Below, in pieces: positions 37,996 to 51,554 of a DNA stretch of 64,000 bases. Every line of letters starts with the position of its first letter. The first letter of the stretch is position 1. The DNA lies in contig NC_092677.1 in NCBI RefSeq assembly GCF_964355755.1, positions 11,554,601-11,618,600 of the forward strand, in the 5' to 3' direction. This DNA is from Antedon mediterranea. Lineage: Eukaryota; Echinodermata; Crinoidea; Comatulida; Antedonidae. The position numbers and the translations under genes were made by a program. Below the pieces are notes generated by a model. The model did no database searches, was not told the origin of the DNA, and saw only the letters and a program-made list of their open reading frames with translations.

Positions 37996-40048
37996 GTTGG
38001 TGGTTAATTTAATGTACTTTGTATGCGCTCATTACACGACGCGCGAGGTCGAGGATGATTTTGACTAGAAAATTAATATAAAACCAGTCCAGTTAAAATT
38101 TCCACTTTTGGACTTCTTTATTGCATTAAAAATGTATAAATATAATATTAAATGGAAATTACGTTGTGACTGATGACTTCTTCCATTATTCATTAAAATT
38201 AAAAAGGACTTTCATATGTTATGCTCATCAAGTATTGTAGGCTGGAGCTACAATACATCAATCAATAACATACAATACACAAAAGTGCTGTTTCTTTTGT
38301 GTGGTGTGTCTATAATAAAATTATAATCATGCACCTTTTGTTATATTTATTGCAACGATAATAAATAAGAAGCAATAGTTTATAAATATGTATGAGTTTT
38401 AATTAATATTCATGAGTTGCTGGTATATTGAAATAAAATGATACAGTATTTGTTTTAAATATTTTTACAGTACAGTACATGCATAAAATAATATTTATAT
38501 ATATTTTTAATACACAGGAAAAACAATGAATTAAAAACATTTCAATCAGATATTTATCAGATGTAGAGCATTGAAAAACTGTTGAAAACAAATAATAATT
38601 TTAAAGGATAAAACAAATTCAGGTTATAATGGGATTCCCCTCCCCATCTCTCTGAATCAGCCACTGAAAAGTATACTATTAGATACAATATATGTATAAA
38701 ATAAATAAAATAAAAATATCTAAGTTGTAATATTTTTAATTCATTATTGAAGATTAAAAAATTGCTTAAAGAAAAAAAATGTAAAATAAAATTTGTTTGA
38801 CAGATGTGTGTTATTGTGGGTTTAGTCCTGTTTGTCTACTACTCCTACTATCATTTTGAGAACCTGAGATTTCATGTGAACCACGCCTATGCTCACATCG
38901 GCCACACCCATGCTATGCATCTGGTTGGACAACGCTACTTGGATGGCATCGGAATTGATAAGGATCACAGCCAGGCCATGAGATGGTTTAGGTACAACTT
39001 CCATCAATTCAATAATGTTTTGTAGGGGGAGAGGTGCCAATCCCATAGTATGGTTGTGGGGGAGGATGATCCCCATTTTTTTAGAGTGTCCTAATCATGA
39101 TTAACCCCCCCCCCCCCCCCACCCCCACACACTAAATGTTGAGGAAAAAAAAGCAATGCAATAGAGCATATATATATATATATATTATAATTCTTAGTAT
39201 AATTGTCTTACCTTAATTGTTAATTCATTTGATTTTTGTCCATGATTCCAACTAATATATATATATATATACATATGATACGCCATGTGTGCCAAAATTA
39301 CCAATATTAAGCTGAATCACCATCTGTAAGAACCTAGACTAGATGAGGGACCTAGCCTCTTCTTTTGTGAATTAAAAAAAAAAATTGACATATTTATTTT
39401 TTGAAAAAGAAGTATATTTTATTATTTATTTTAATTCTTTATTTTGGTCAAATGTTAACATTTTATTTATAAATGAATTTTACTTGAAATGAAATGAGCA
39501 GAAGTGATGCTCTAATGTCTGTGATTACGTCTGTATCATGGTATGTACATATTGTATACTTTAGGTATGCTGCAGATCGTAATCACCCGCATGCTGCTCA
39601 CAACCTCGCTGTCGCCCATCTGCAAGGTTACTCAACAGACATCAAAGATAAAGAGTAAGTAGGCCTAACAACAATTCTCTTTTACGTGTTCATTCGATAA
39701 AAATTTGGACAGGTACAATTAATGTACATAAGTAAACACTGATATTTACAAAGCAAATTAAAAACTGTTGTCATTATTTCAAACTAGTTTGACAAAAATA
39801 AGTGTGATGTTCCCAAATATGGTAGTGATATGGTCAAATATAGTAGTGGTATTACATCATCATGTCTATATATGGGCACATCACGATTTTACAGAGCTTA
39901 CAGTGATATAATAATCTATGATTTTATTTCTTTTTATGTTGATTTATTTAACAGAGAAGCGAAGCAGTTGCTGGAATTTGCAGCCGGCAAAGGTGTTAAA
40001 GAATCAAAAGATGCCTTGAGAAAGTTGTGTCAATTTGGTAACTGTTAG
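37801..40048 (+). CDS. single-pass membrane protein with Sel1-like repeats, 188 residues, four exons
   Basis: Exons 37801-37995, 38804-38991, 39565-39654 and 39955-40048 total 567 nt with consistent phases (0, 2, 2). The N-terminal 65 residues are hydrophilic, with Ser/Thr and acidic runs (HWTDDEGDSDFDD), so probably cytosolic. A hydrophobic helix, MCVIVGLVLFVYYSYY (66-81), follows. The rest has two Sel1-type helical hairpins: AMHLVGQRYLDGIGIDKDHS then QAMRWFRYAADRN, and HAAHNLAVAHLQGY then AKQLLEFAAGKG. Sel1 repeats are protein-interaction modules, common in ER quality control (SEL1L) and elsewhere. I do not recognise the exact orthologue. It is transcribed head to head with GLG1 and may share its promoter. 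Confidence 0.9.
38804..38991 (+). CDS. Sel1-like gene exon 2 (TM helix, first Sel1 repeat)
   Basis: Residues 66-128. Acceptor TTTGACAG, donor TTTAG|GTACAA. It carries the membrane helix and GQRYLDGIGIDKDHSQAM. Confidence 0.9.
38992..39564. other. intron 2 of the Sel1-like gene, with simple repeats
   Basis: It contains a poly-C run (about 39107-39120), two (AT)n runs near 39166-39186 and 39254-39272, and AT-rich sequence. No other feature was seen. Intron 1 (37996-38803) is likewise plain AT-rich sequence. Confidence 0.6.
39565..39654 (+). CDS. Sel1-like gene exon 3
   Basis: Residues 128-158, YAADRNHPHAAHNLAVAHLQ then GYSTDIKDK. Acceptor ACTTTAG, donor AAAGA|GTAAGT. It completes the first Sel1 repeat and starts the second. 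Confidence 0.9.
39780..39900. mobile_element. family A MITE, copy 9 (left end lost)
   Basis: TCAAACTAGTTTGACAAAAA, GTTCCCAAATATGGTAGTGA and a closing CAGAGCTTA. CCAAATATGG is intact; the central CCATATATGG has mutated to CTATATATGG. Confidence 0.8.
39955..40048 (+). CDS. Sel1-like gene exon 4 and stop
   Basis: Residues 158-188, EAKQLLEFAAGKGVKESKDA then LRKLCQFGNC and TAG. Acceptor TTTAACAG. A family A MITE ends about 55 bp upstream of the acceptor, in intron 3. Confidence 0.9.
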
Positions 40049-40096
40049 TTACTGTGTTATATGCATACACAAAATATTATGCAATATTGAATTACC

Positions 40097-40184
40097 TAAA
40101 GCTCTGTCTACACTATCACACTTCATTTGACAAAAAATGTGATGTGCCCATATATGGACATGATGATGCCATAGTACTACTTTT
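40097..40184. mobile_element. family A MITE, copy 10 (left half)
   Basis: TAAAGCTCTGTCTACACTAT to GTGCCCATATATGGACATGA, then it breaks off in poly-T. It begins about 50 bp after the Sel1-like stop codon and may lie in its 3' UTR. Confidence 0.85.
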
Positions 40185-40859
40185 TTTAAAATTCTATCTA
40201 TGAACCATGTTAAAACCAGATACTCCAGTTGCCAAAAACTACTCCTAACCCATTTTGGAGTTTAGGGGTTTTGATGGTTAAATAATAAATAAAAATTTAG
40301 AGAAACATCACACATATTTTAGTGGATGGTAGAGTGATGATAAATAAAATATCTTTTACTGAAAAATACGAAAAAACAATCACCTTATTTAACGCAAGTT
40401 TATTTTCTTTTAACAAAAACTTTGTTGCCCAAATAGAGGGCGCTATATACATTATTGTAACTACTGTATTTAAACAAACATCTTTGCATCTTTCCATAAA
40501 ATAAACAAAATATAAATACGTTTTTATCTGCAGCAGACAAGGCCCAACTTAGGGTTTTAACACCTATTATTTATTGAATAGCACTATCAAAGTAGTCATA
40601 GTTAAACGTAGTTTGGTCAAGTGTCATGTGCATTATTATTATTATTAATATTATTATTATTAGTGTTGTTGTTATTATTATTATACATTATCATTTCAAT
40701 TTTCAAATGTGTTTTATGATGTTTGTTAACAATCGTCATTTATGATGATATCCATTTAAAATTAAACAATTTGTACAACTCGAAAAATATGTTGTTTATT
40801 ATTTTTTTATGCATACGGTTATTTCTCTGTAATCGGAAAAATACGGTATTTGATTATTC

Positions 40860-40996
40860 TAAAGCTCTGTCCACACTATCAAACTTTATGTGACAAGAAA
40901 ATGCGATGTGCTCATATATAGACATGATGATGTCATATCACTACCATATTTGAGCACATCACACTTTTTTGTCAAACTAGTTTGATAGTGTAGAAA
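40860..40996. mobile_element. family A MITE, copy 11
   Basis: TAAAGCTCTGTCCACACTAT to TAGTTTGATAGTGTAGA. CCATATTTGA and CATATATAG show mutated box positions in this copy. Confidence 0.85.
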
Positions 40997-42413
40997 GATA
41001 TGAATACGAGAAATGCAATGTTTTGTAATTAACGCATATCATTGTTATAATTAATACAATATACAATAATGATAATTTATTTGTAAGCTATGCTTTCAGT
41101 GCTTACTATAAAAGATAATTTATACTTTAAAAAAACACGATCCCTGTTTTAAGCAATTGGTGATATTGAAAACGTCACAACTTTTTGCGATACTAGAAAA
41201 GCACAAATCAGATCACACGGAATTTATCGCGCGAATTCGTATAGTTCAAAGCCTGTTTTCCACTAGAGGCGGCGTATTGTGTCAATCAACATCACTTTAC
41301 TTAGTTCTGATTGGTTATGCAATTTATCACGTCACACTTTCGATTCGCAAACAAATTCGGCGAGCCTCATGCATTGTTTCTGTGAATATTATTATTATGC
41401 CTACTAATGGATTTGCTAAGTGTAGGAATCATTAACTGCCAATCAAGACTTTGGCCCGGTTATTGACGTTAGATCTGATGTTTTGGTTGATACTGTTATT
41501 AACTGCGCATTAACATTTGTAGGTAAAGTGGTGATTCAACTTGTGATGCCAAACCCGTGCCTATAGTATCTCAATGATGGTGAAAATGTCGATAAATCTA
41601 AATTATCTACACGACACACTTTTTAATACGAATAATACTTTTTTTGTTATAACGGAGGGCTGATAATCTATAGAATAACAATTGACATTTGAACGGATTT
41701 AAAGAAAACCATCGAACGATCACTTTTGTTGGCAATTAACAGACAAAATAATATTTTTTTAACCTTTAAATTGTTGACCTTAATATTATATCTTAATGAT
41801 AGTTTTATTTTTATTTGTGATACATATCTAACTCTACCAATGGTATCGACCACTGTAACCAGACGATCTAGTTATCTCTTACTCGTATATATATAAATTT
41901 ATATATTTATAAATATTTATTCATGTACTTTTATACTTTGGTTGAATAAATATTATGAAACTGAACTGAATGAAATTAGTCCATACGCGTAACAAACAAC
42001 AGGCGCGCCCACATGCATGATGACACGCGATATTACAGATTATAGCATAGATACAGACAGTTTGTATAATTTATATATTGCTCATTATTTTGCAGTTGTC
42101 CTTCCATATTCGCATTATGTGAACAGGAAATGATAGGAATAATGAATCATTAGTATGACACACGTACCTGATGAATCTTTTTAATTAACCTTTATTTCGT
42201 TATTATTGCGCGAAAGCAATTTTGTTTGTTGCCATTGTATAGCTACAAGTAATTAATACTCGGTCTTTGAATTTTGATTATTTATTTCACTTCAAACTAG
42301 GTAGGACCTAATACCACTTGAGCACAACGAAGGGCGTAAGCGCAACGCAAGTAGTAATCACGACGCGTGGATATGTCGACCTGGCGCTTGTGATTGGTCA
42401 ACTCACGTACGGC

Positions 42414-42622
42414 TAAAGCGTGGTTTCCCCACCACTAGGTCGCAACGTAGCGACGTATCGACGCAAAATGTTGTATTACGTAATCACAAGTGGGAACCGA
42501 CGACGCAACAGCGCTGCAAACATCGCAGGTTTGATTTCACGCAGGTGGACGCAAACTAAATTATTAGAAGGGCATTTGCTTACGTTGCGTAGATTGCGTC
42601 GCTAGTGGGAACCAAGCTTTAG
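42414..42622 (+). mobile_element. family D MITE, copy 1
   Basis: The left end TAAAGCGTGGTTTCCCCACC and right end GCTAGTGGGAACCAAGCTTT are inverted. The inside has ATCACAAGTGGGAACCGACG and ATCGCAGGTTTGATTTCACG. Related CGTAAGCGCAACGCAAG and ACGCTGCGTCC words on both sides (42303-42413, 42623-42672) suggest it inserted into a relative of itself. Confidence 0.8.
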
Positions 42623-45600
42623 CCTCAGCGCCTACGTCATTACGCTGCGTCCAAGTACTGGGAAACAAACTTAATTATGATGCTTCTTACTAATCTGGTA
42701 TTACTCAAAGTATTATTTGACCACGATGGTTAATAGCTTGGATCAATATATTGATTAACTTACAGAATAAGAATAAGTTTAACAATAGACCTCTAATAAA
42801 TTGGATCATTTAATTTGAGTAGGATCGAACAGTAGGACGTTATTTTAAAAATATGGAAGGTCTGTCAAGTGCACTTTGGATAGACAAATTAAATTACTTT
42901 TTTATAATGTACAGTCAAACATATCTATATGTAGGAATCAAATAGAGTAGAGTTCAACGTGCGTACATTTAATGTTGTTTCATCCATCGAAATAGTAACG
43001 ACGCATCGTTGTTCGTATTGAAAGGACGAATAGATTACTGTGAAGTGCGTGTTATGAATAACACTTGTGCATCTGCCCATTGCCACAACAACAAATGGTA
43101 TGATTTAAGATTCAATACACAAGTTAATATAAACATGCACTACCTAGACAACGACATAATTCTATTAAAACCGAAATACAATGAGAACGCCATGTTGGAC
43201 AGCTTAGACGTACGTAAGCAGCATATTATGCAAAAACCACTATTCAGGGGACAAGCCCCACCACTTTCCTCTCTTCCTAAATTGGGGAAACTTTCCCGTG
43301 AAACCAACAAGGAGCAATATAGTTGTAATACAGTCTCTATCCCTCTATTCAGGGGACACTCTTGTTATTGTTGACTGCCTTAAATCTTTTGGACGCAACT
43401 CAAGAACTTAAGTGCGTCGCAAGAAATGTGACCAATCACGACGAGATGGATCAACTCACTTGCGTTGCGCTGATAGATGGTACGTTCTTGCGTGTGTCCT
43501 CTAGTCGGAAACAATTGTTTAAGCATGAGATGGAGTGGTGTGGTACGTATCTATATATACATTTACGTAAGGGCAAAATTGGTAAATCGCGCGTATTTCT
43601 AGAATGTTTACTCGATGGTATATAAAGTTGGTTCGTACTTTCGGATTTTATCCACCTGATGTAACCCTGTTTACTAATTAAATTAAGTTAGATAATTAGT
43701 TTTTGACAATTAAAGCGAATTTAGGTTCAATAATTTTTCCCCAAATAGAGGGGTTTTCCGACTGTGGACTGTCTAATGGATGTCCATTTTGAAAAATACC
43801 CGCACACAATAATACGATGATGTTTCGCATTAAAAAAAAAAATATTTTGAATTGATAGATTATATATAAATGTATACAAATGTATTGATTTGCGATGAAT
43901 GGAACATTCCAATCTCTCAGTCTCAGTATAATTATTTGGTTTAACACAAGTAGGTAAATGTATGGGTCCTTGTGGGGGATAGTTTTTCAATACTTTGACA
44001 ATACTTTAAATACGTATTAACCATTTTGGTCGCCATTTGAATCACAAAGTGTGTGGGCACTGTTAGATAATATAAACTATAATACAAATAAACTTTATTG
44101 TTTTTCAGTTGCTTCTCAACGTTTGTATTAATTAATAATTACAAACAATAAAAACGTCCTAGTGGTGTATCGTTACATGTACTTTACTTTTTTCAATCGA
44201 CTATGATAGTGACAGTTTTAACAATTAAGTATGAAATCGTAAATGTTTTACTGTACAGTATTTAGTGGTATATCATTTATAGGCCTATAAAACATGAACA
44301 AATATTTCGCTACTGAGTGGATTAAGAATATATTTGAAAATTGTTCCTATTTGTACCCATCCTCAATCCCCATCCCTCAACCATAATGTTACATATAAAA
44401 CACATATTAGGTTTGTTTAAATGAGTCCAAATCAAAAATTTGGACTAATTTTGTGACAAGTTTCTCTTTCGGAAGTAAGGGTCTATTTATTCATTTCTGT
44501 AAACGACAATGTATTATAGTCTTGCGGTACGTACATTTGAAATCGCCAGATGTTTTACCCTGAAATTACTGTGTATTCGAGAACCATCTGTGGGCACGAC
44601 CTAGATGGTACGCGAGCGAAGCGAGCGTATTCATCTACTTAAAAGAAATTCTAAATAATTCTTTATTCACGAAGAGTTGCAGAATAATAATTTGATATTT
44701 ATGAGGAAAAGATCATAAACCAGTTATTATCTCCTCACTTGTGGGCGTATAATGAAATATGCGGTACTTTGTGCAAATCTCAGCCAGCGGCTTTTTATTC
44801 ATTTCAACATGGGAAGTTGAAGACATTTTAAAACCATAAACGGTGTGCCTCTTCTGTCGAAAAGCTTCTCCTTTTATTTGCAAACAATTTCTGGTAAAGT
44901 ATTTTACAATGTCTATAAATAAATCAGTCTTAATAGAATTTTTCATTCTGGTTTTAAGGAAAATTAAATAAGTTTATCTGTTTTTTATTAACTTTAATGG
45001 ATTGTTCACGTTTGGTGGTGCCCCTTGGTCACAAGACAGGGACGTAACCTCAAATAATTTGGCCAATAACAAGCGATAAATTATCGTCATTGGTCAACTC
45101 ACTTGCGTTACGTATACGTTATTGTATTACGTCCCAGAGCGGAAACCAAGCGAACAACTTATATTTTTGTTGGTAACATTTTCTTGGAAAGCATTTTACA
45201 AATAAATCTGTCTTAATAGAATTTTTCATTCTGGTTTTTGATGAAAATTGATAAGATGATTAGTTGTTTAATGCACTAATATTCATGAAAGAAATTCATT
45301 TTTAAAATCTCATTTCCGATATAATATCCCTAATTTCAAGATTCGTTCATGAAATAACAGCGCCGCCACATAAGCCTCATATTGAGACATAGTCAGGCTT
45401 AGTAATTTCATGAACAATTCGCTATATTTGCTAAGGTAACCAACCAACTTATTATACCCGGGTGAATTACTAAGCCCGAATGCATCTTAAAGGCCCATTT
45501 ATATAAAGTGCCATTTTCACTGGGGGCCATTCGTAATTTTGAGAGAATTTGGGAGTGTAACGGATGATAATCTAGCTGGCTTACACACCGAATAATTGAT

Positions 45601-45873
45601 TTGGACACTAATTAATTCTGTAATTATTGCGCCCTATACATGAACGTTCTTTCGAAATTTATTTTTTTTACCCACACCGAACCATATCATGTTTTACGTC
45701 ACATGTCTTTCAAAATAAAGTAACGGAATATTTATTTTATCTTTATTTGTAAAATAAAATCAGGAATAAAAGACAGAAAATGATTGAGGCCTACCAAGTT
45801 AAAAAGTAATAATTTCTTCCTAATTTATGGAAAAGCTACTTTTGCTAAATCCATAGATTAATAACATTAATTC

Positions 45874-45892
45874 ATGGAGGTATAACCTCCAT
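45874..45892. repeat. short palindrome ATGGAGGTATAACCTCCAT
   Basis: Arms ATGGAGGT and ACCTCCAT with a 3-bp centre; flanking TTAATT/AATTAAT extends the symmetry. The arms match those of the perfect palindrome at 1580-1601. Confidence 0.6.
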
Positions 45893-48224
45893 AATTAATA
45901 GATAACAAAATAGATGAGAACGTAGATATATTCTGGAAAAAAATGAAGTTAAATCAGGGAAGAGTGAAATTTAAAATTACAAAAGTAATTCCGTGGTTTG
46001 GATTTTAACATAATTTACGTATAATTATTATTAGTGAATTATAATACTGGGCGAACATTATTACATGCCATTTGGTAACGTTAACCAGTGTACAACCACG
46101 TTAATGTTTGGCTGGATTCATTTCTATGTCACGTTACACGAATGATTTAGCTAACAACATTGGGCAACGATTTCGTCGAGAAGCTTTTAAATTAATTATC
46201 ATGCTTGCTATTTTTGTCCGATTTAATTTAGATTAAAGGATTCCGCGACAGAGTTAATATGCTCACAATAGAGTAGGCTTCGGATCAGCTTCCTTTATTT
46301 TTATTTTTATTTTATTCAATTAAAACCAACAGCGATAAATACCGCCACTAACAGGTTTTTAATCAATTCGTACACGCATGCGCCGTAGAGCTTTTTTTCA
46401 ACGTTGCTGTCGCGATTTTACAATTATCATGCTATACTAACCAGAATCGTCAGAAGAGAATTGCTGGCATAAAGGTTGCGAAGTGAAGAACAATTGATAG
46501 AATATAAACAAACCTTCAAAGAGCAGACAATTGAATTGTACTTTGGCTCCCGCCTTTAATGCCACTTTGGCTTCGAAGTAAACAAATGCTTTTAATCGCC
46601 GTCGAATTACGAATATTGTTGCTGATGGAGTATACAAGAATGAATGTAAGCTATACTATTATACATATTTATTTTAGATAGATAGGCCTAGTTTTCACTG
46701 AATGAACATAACGACTACTTTACTATTAATTCAAATATCCACGTGTTTTGCAATGGTTTTTAATAATTAAGTGATTCGAAATAATTTAATTGGTTCAATA
46801 TTGGAGGAATTTCCAAAGGTTTTACATTTTACTCCACATTAAATAAATTTGTATACGATAGGTCAGGTCTTTATTTTTACATAAAAAAAGACAAATTAAA
46901 ATTGTTTTTCTCCAAATGATCATTTGGATAGATATCTGATTCAGTGTTTTATATTTAGGCCTAAGTATGGGGTTTATTGGAAAATAAAAATTGAAAATAC
47001 TGTAATAAGTTGTATATTAATAGATCTACATACATTTTTTAAATTCAAAAAGTCTATGGTACGCGTTGTGTGCATAATTAATCGTGTCGCAAAGAAATAG
47101 TAGTCGGTTATTTGTAAATTTACCTACTGTATCATTTGTGTATCAAGACACATTCTGTGATACCGTGTAATATTTGTATTACATGTGACACCTGTATCAA
47201 GACCATTAAATAAAGTATAAAGCATAATACAAGCATCAAATGTGATACATGTATCACACAGTAATTACCATAGATAGATACAGTAGAGAATGAATTCAAA
47301 ACGCTACGGTATATTTTGGTCATAATTACCCGTGTCATATAAAGAGATGATCATGATATGTTGATAAGGCAAGTGGTGACGTTATGAGTAAAGTTAAGTA
47401 AGAATAGACGTTTACATGTTATCCTTTTAATATTATGATTTATTGTACACTACTACAATATGAACAGAGTCTTGTAAGCATAATGCGAATAAGAGAAAAG
47501 GTAGAACTGTCTTTATTATAATATTATAAGATCACGGTACAATGTACAAAATAATATCCAGCAGGTTTAACAACCGCGTGATCTGAATCAATATTATTTC
47601 TCTTTTTTTTGTGCGTATACGTACGCTTGTATAAATAAAACCTCAGCCTACCTACCGATAATTAATCCTATGAATTTAAACCTTTTCTCGTTTGTTGGAT
47701 TTATCGCTAATTGAATTCTAAAAAGTAATCAGCATATTTTTAAAGCTTCTTAGCATTTTGCTAGCGGCAAATCATTAATAATATAAATATTACAATGTTT
47801 AAAATATATTCCTCACTCTCAGTTTGTTTGTAATACCGTAATGTATAATATTCCTCCAGTTGAATGAGGTATCAAAGGGTCATTGTATCTGAGTACACTG
47901 TTGATATGGATTATTTACTCGAACATAACACAATTGGGATTTATATGAATAAAACGAATGAGGTTTTTTTTCCCATTCAAATAATGTTAACACATGACGT
48001 CATCATACGATAATGCCCGGTTGTGCCCAAAGGCTTCACAGATAGATTGCTGCAGTCATCTGTATAGTCATTCATTCATTCATTCATAAGACAGTACCCT
48101 ATAATATTAAGAGAAAAGTGGTAAATTAGACCGATCCCTGGTTAGCGACGAAGGCCGTATCCCTTACTTCGGTTTGGTTTTTGTGTGTGGAATGGTTGGA
48201 AATCCTTTTATCGCATTTGTTTAT

Positions 48225-48300
48225 ATAGGCCGCCTACAGCGCTTAGAGGTTTCACAACGTCAGGCGCTATATAAATTCAGGATATTATTATTATTATTAG
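48225..48300 (+). repeat. retroposon 3' tail fragment
   Basis: GGCCGCCTACAGCGCTTAGA to GGCGCTATATAAATTCAGGA and a TTA microsatellite. The words gcGCTATATAAAT plus a triplet run look like a SINE/LINE end; a similar piece is at about 15395-15440. Confidence 0.5.
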
Positions 48301-48997
48301 TATTAAACGTTATTTCACAGTCCACTTATAATACAGTACTGTCTAAAATACACCGTATTGCAGTACTTGTTTTAAATCCGATCTTTAAAATGTAATACCC
48401 AAAACTTGTCAATGTTTTTGTTAAATGTGAGCTTCTGTCATTTTTTTATCTCCAAAATTGAAGAAAAAACACTGATCTAATAGTTGGCATTAAATGTAAC
48501 ACAATCCTCGCGCTAATACATACATATTACATCCATCATTCATAGCTATAAGAAAACTTTACGATTCTCTCTAGTAGCACTTTAAGTATTCATTAAATTG
48601 AGATTCTGTATCCACCTTAATGTCCTGGATTTAAAGCAATATATTTTTACTTTTTCATTTCAGTTAACCGTAATATAAAATATCAGATCGGTGGAGACGT
48701 ACCCGATTAGCTATGGTATTGATGAAAATCCGATAACAATCTTGCAATTATCGTATCTAGTGTTGAGTTTAATCCACAACAACATGTAGAATACGGATAT
48801 GGAGTGTAAACGCCACTTTAGTCGCTGTCAATTCAAAGCCTTTAAATCGTTTATGAAAACCCAAGCATTATAATATGGAAGACGTAAGATAAAGCAATGC
48901 AAAATATAAGAGATGGTCCTTGATTAAAACTAGATTCACACGATGCCGTTTTGTTAAATAATGGAAAATGTTATAATAATAGAATGACAGTAGGACT

Positions 48998-49223
48998 AAA
49001 AGGTTGGTCCCCACTAGAGACGCGACGTAACGCAACCTATACGCAACGTAAGAAAACGCCCTTTCAATAATTGTATTTCCCCCTCGATCCTGCGTGAAAT
49101 CAAACCTGCGATGATTGCAGCATTGCGCGCGTCGTCGGTTCCCACTTGTGATTACGAAATAAAGCACTTTACGTCAATACGTTGTTGCATTACGTTACGT
49201 TGCAAGTGGGAACCAAGCTTAAG
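48998..49223 (-). mobile_element. family D MITE, copy 2 (opposite orientation)
   Basis: On the minus strand it repeats the order of copy 1: ATCACAAGTGGGAACCGACG, then ATCGCAGGTTTGATTTCACG. The ends TTGGTCCCCACTAGAGACGC and AAGTGGGAACCAAGCTTAAG are inverted. Confidence 0.82.
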
Positions 49224-51554
49224 GTAATATGGTATTCAATATTTAATACGGCACTCAATTGACCCTCTATTATCAAAATCGTTTTAAAGTTCAAGCAAGT
49301 TCAGACATTTAGTCTGTAGCGGAATTGACTGCGTTTAATGGCATGGACTGAAACAACATATTACGTAAATTTAAATGAAAATCGATACTAATATTTAGGA
49401 TTACGATGTAAAAATAAAAGTTCACGGACTATCAATCACGTGACAGTGTGTACTCCGGTTGACTACGTGAAAAGCTGCGTCCGATACAGCCACCATCATT
49501 GGCATAAGTTAGATCCCTAACCCCACCGCATCCGGCCCTCCATTTCTGTGGGACATCCGGCCCTATCAAGGAGACAGTTTATTCTGTTCTAAAAGGGTTA
49601 ACGGAGACGGCCACAATGCAACAACAACAAAACAGAATTGGTGCAAGCGTCTAGGTTACTCATCCGCTATAGGTAGATAATTTGATAACATTTATTCGGT
49701 ATTATCGATAGTCCCATTTGTCTCTTAGAACGACAGCATAGAGGGTACTATACGGTATTCGATCGAAATTAAAATGTTTCTATTTAATAGGAATTTGATA
49801 GGACGCGCATGTAACTATCTCAAACGGTCATCGGACACAATATTTGTTTCGCTCATTTTATTTCAGAGATCGTAGATGAATGAGATTTGAAAAATATTTT
49901 CTCCGTGATACTCTTTCCTGGTATAAGTATTTGACAATTGTTGACTAAACGTCATATTTGTCTAGAAAGTTTGTTTTTTTTCAAATTTACGATCGGCACA
50001 AAAATGTTTTAGTAATGTGTTAGTATCACGTAGATTATAGCGAATGATTATATAGACTTCGTTTCATAAATACTACTGTCATTTATATTTGTCCCAGAGC
50101 GAATAATAACATCAACGTGTTGCAACATTAACATTCCCTTGAGATAAAACAGTAGCCGAACGTACATAAACAGTGTCAAATTTTTCTCAATATATTTACC
50201 ATAACAAAAAAATATATATCAAAGAGACATAGATAATATGGTTAATGGAAAATATAATGTATATGCAATTTCGAAGCAAGATTACACTACATTTCCGAAA
50301 GCCTTTAATAACTGAATTTCTCAACAAAAACACGTTTTATCACGATTATTAAGCACAAACAATTCCGCACGGCAACCAATTTTAAGATGTAATTTCTAAT
50401 GACTGCTATAAAATTTGTTTTTATTTTATAGGCTTAATCGGTAATAAAAACGTATGATAAAAGTTTCCTTCGTTACGATCATTTCAATTTCTGGAAAAGT
50501 CTGCATATTGTACTAAAATGCACCGCTTTCAAAATATTGTTCTCCAAAAAAATGTTTCATTTATGAGATGTTCTATCTCTACAACAATATTACAATTTAG
50601 ACCCTAATGATAATCATTATTATTTACATAAAATAGGCCTTATAAAACGATTCAATTAAATAAATAGATTGCTTGATAAATAATTTATAATTGGATCCGA
50701 CTGAAGATAAATTACCTTGTTGTTGTGTTGGCATATTCATCGTGTACCTAAGGGCAAATCGATAAGTAGTAGTAGTAGTATTACTGTAGATAAAAGAATC
50801 AGAAGACAAAACTAATTTTTAAATAGAATCATTGCTTGCGTGTTTTCAATGACAGCCGGCACAATCCAAGGTTAAGGAAGACGTGCAATTACAGCATACA
50901 CTACGAATATAAATAGCCAATGTAAATTATTTGCACATTTTAGTATTTGACTGCCGGACTGGATGGCAAAACTACTGTGCACATGCGCAAAATGTGTATA
51001 ATATGCAATGGATAAAATTTAATCGATACGTTTAAAGCGACACCCATAATGGTAAAGAAAATTGTCTGAGATTTTTGCAAAAAGACGACGATGCGAAAAC
51101 CTCCCGATTTACAGACAACTGTCTAGACCCTAAACTATCCTGTAAAAAAACATCCCTAAAGTAATATCTGGCATCTTACAGCTTTATGCTACATTCAAAC
51201 TTGTTCCGTTCAATTTTGTGTAAGATTTTCCATTCCTGTTATTTGGCAAAAAAATGCGCAGTGTTACCATCGTGAGAATCCAGCTTGTATAACGCCTAAT
51301 AAGCTACAGTTTATACAAATCATGTTGCTCTAGTTATTAACCTGCCAGTAACTCTATGCTGCCTTCCAGACATCTTCAATTTCTTCATTTGACATGGATA
51401 TTCTGACTAATCTATGATTTTCGGCAATGCTAAAGGCTCTAACAAAACGACAATTGCTTACATGTCCTGAAGTGTGCATCTCTCGTAAATAGTCATTTGT
51501 CAGCAACATTTAGAATAATAGAATGTTCTGTCCTAAAGTCACTATCTGTCAGAA

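Larger units (their letters stand above)
40997..51554. other. 10.5-kb region without a recognised gene
   Basis: Reading both strands, I found no ORF with convincing domain, length or splice support. Contents: an inverted-repeat fragment with AAAGCCTGTTTTCCACTAG near 41253; family D elements at 42414-42622 and 48998-49223; CGCAA-rich related fragments near 43395-43510 and 45010-45150; a family C piece near 43228-43372; a palindrome at 45874-45892; a TGTGATAC-rich palindromic stretch near 47130-47290; and a retroposon tail near 48225-48300 (GGCGCTATATAAATTCAGGA then a TTA run). The rest is AT-rich. Confidence 0.55.

Noticed and set aside
42420-42605. Similar short peptides (VITSGNRRR) at 42420 (+) and 48868-49167 (-), at first suggesting a shared gene.
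   Set aside because: The similarity comes from the family D MITE present in both places in opposite orientation.
43009-43625. ORFs of 121 and 87 codons as a possible small gene.
   Set aside because: They overlap family C and D-like repeat sequence; there is no domain or splice evidence.
47132-47338. 68-codon ORF and a TGTGATAC-rich stretch as a gene.
   Set aside because: The stretch is palindromic and related to element K near 23500-23790, so it was read as a repeat.
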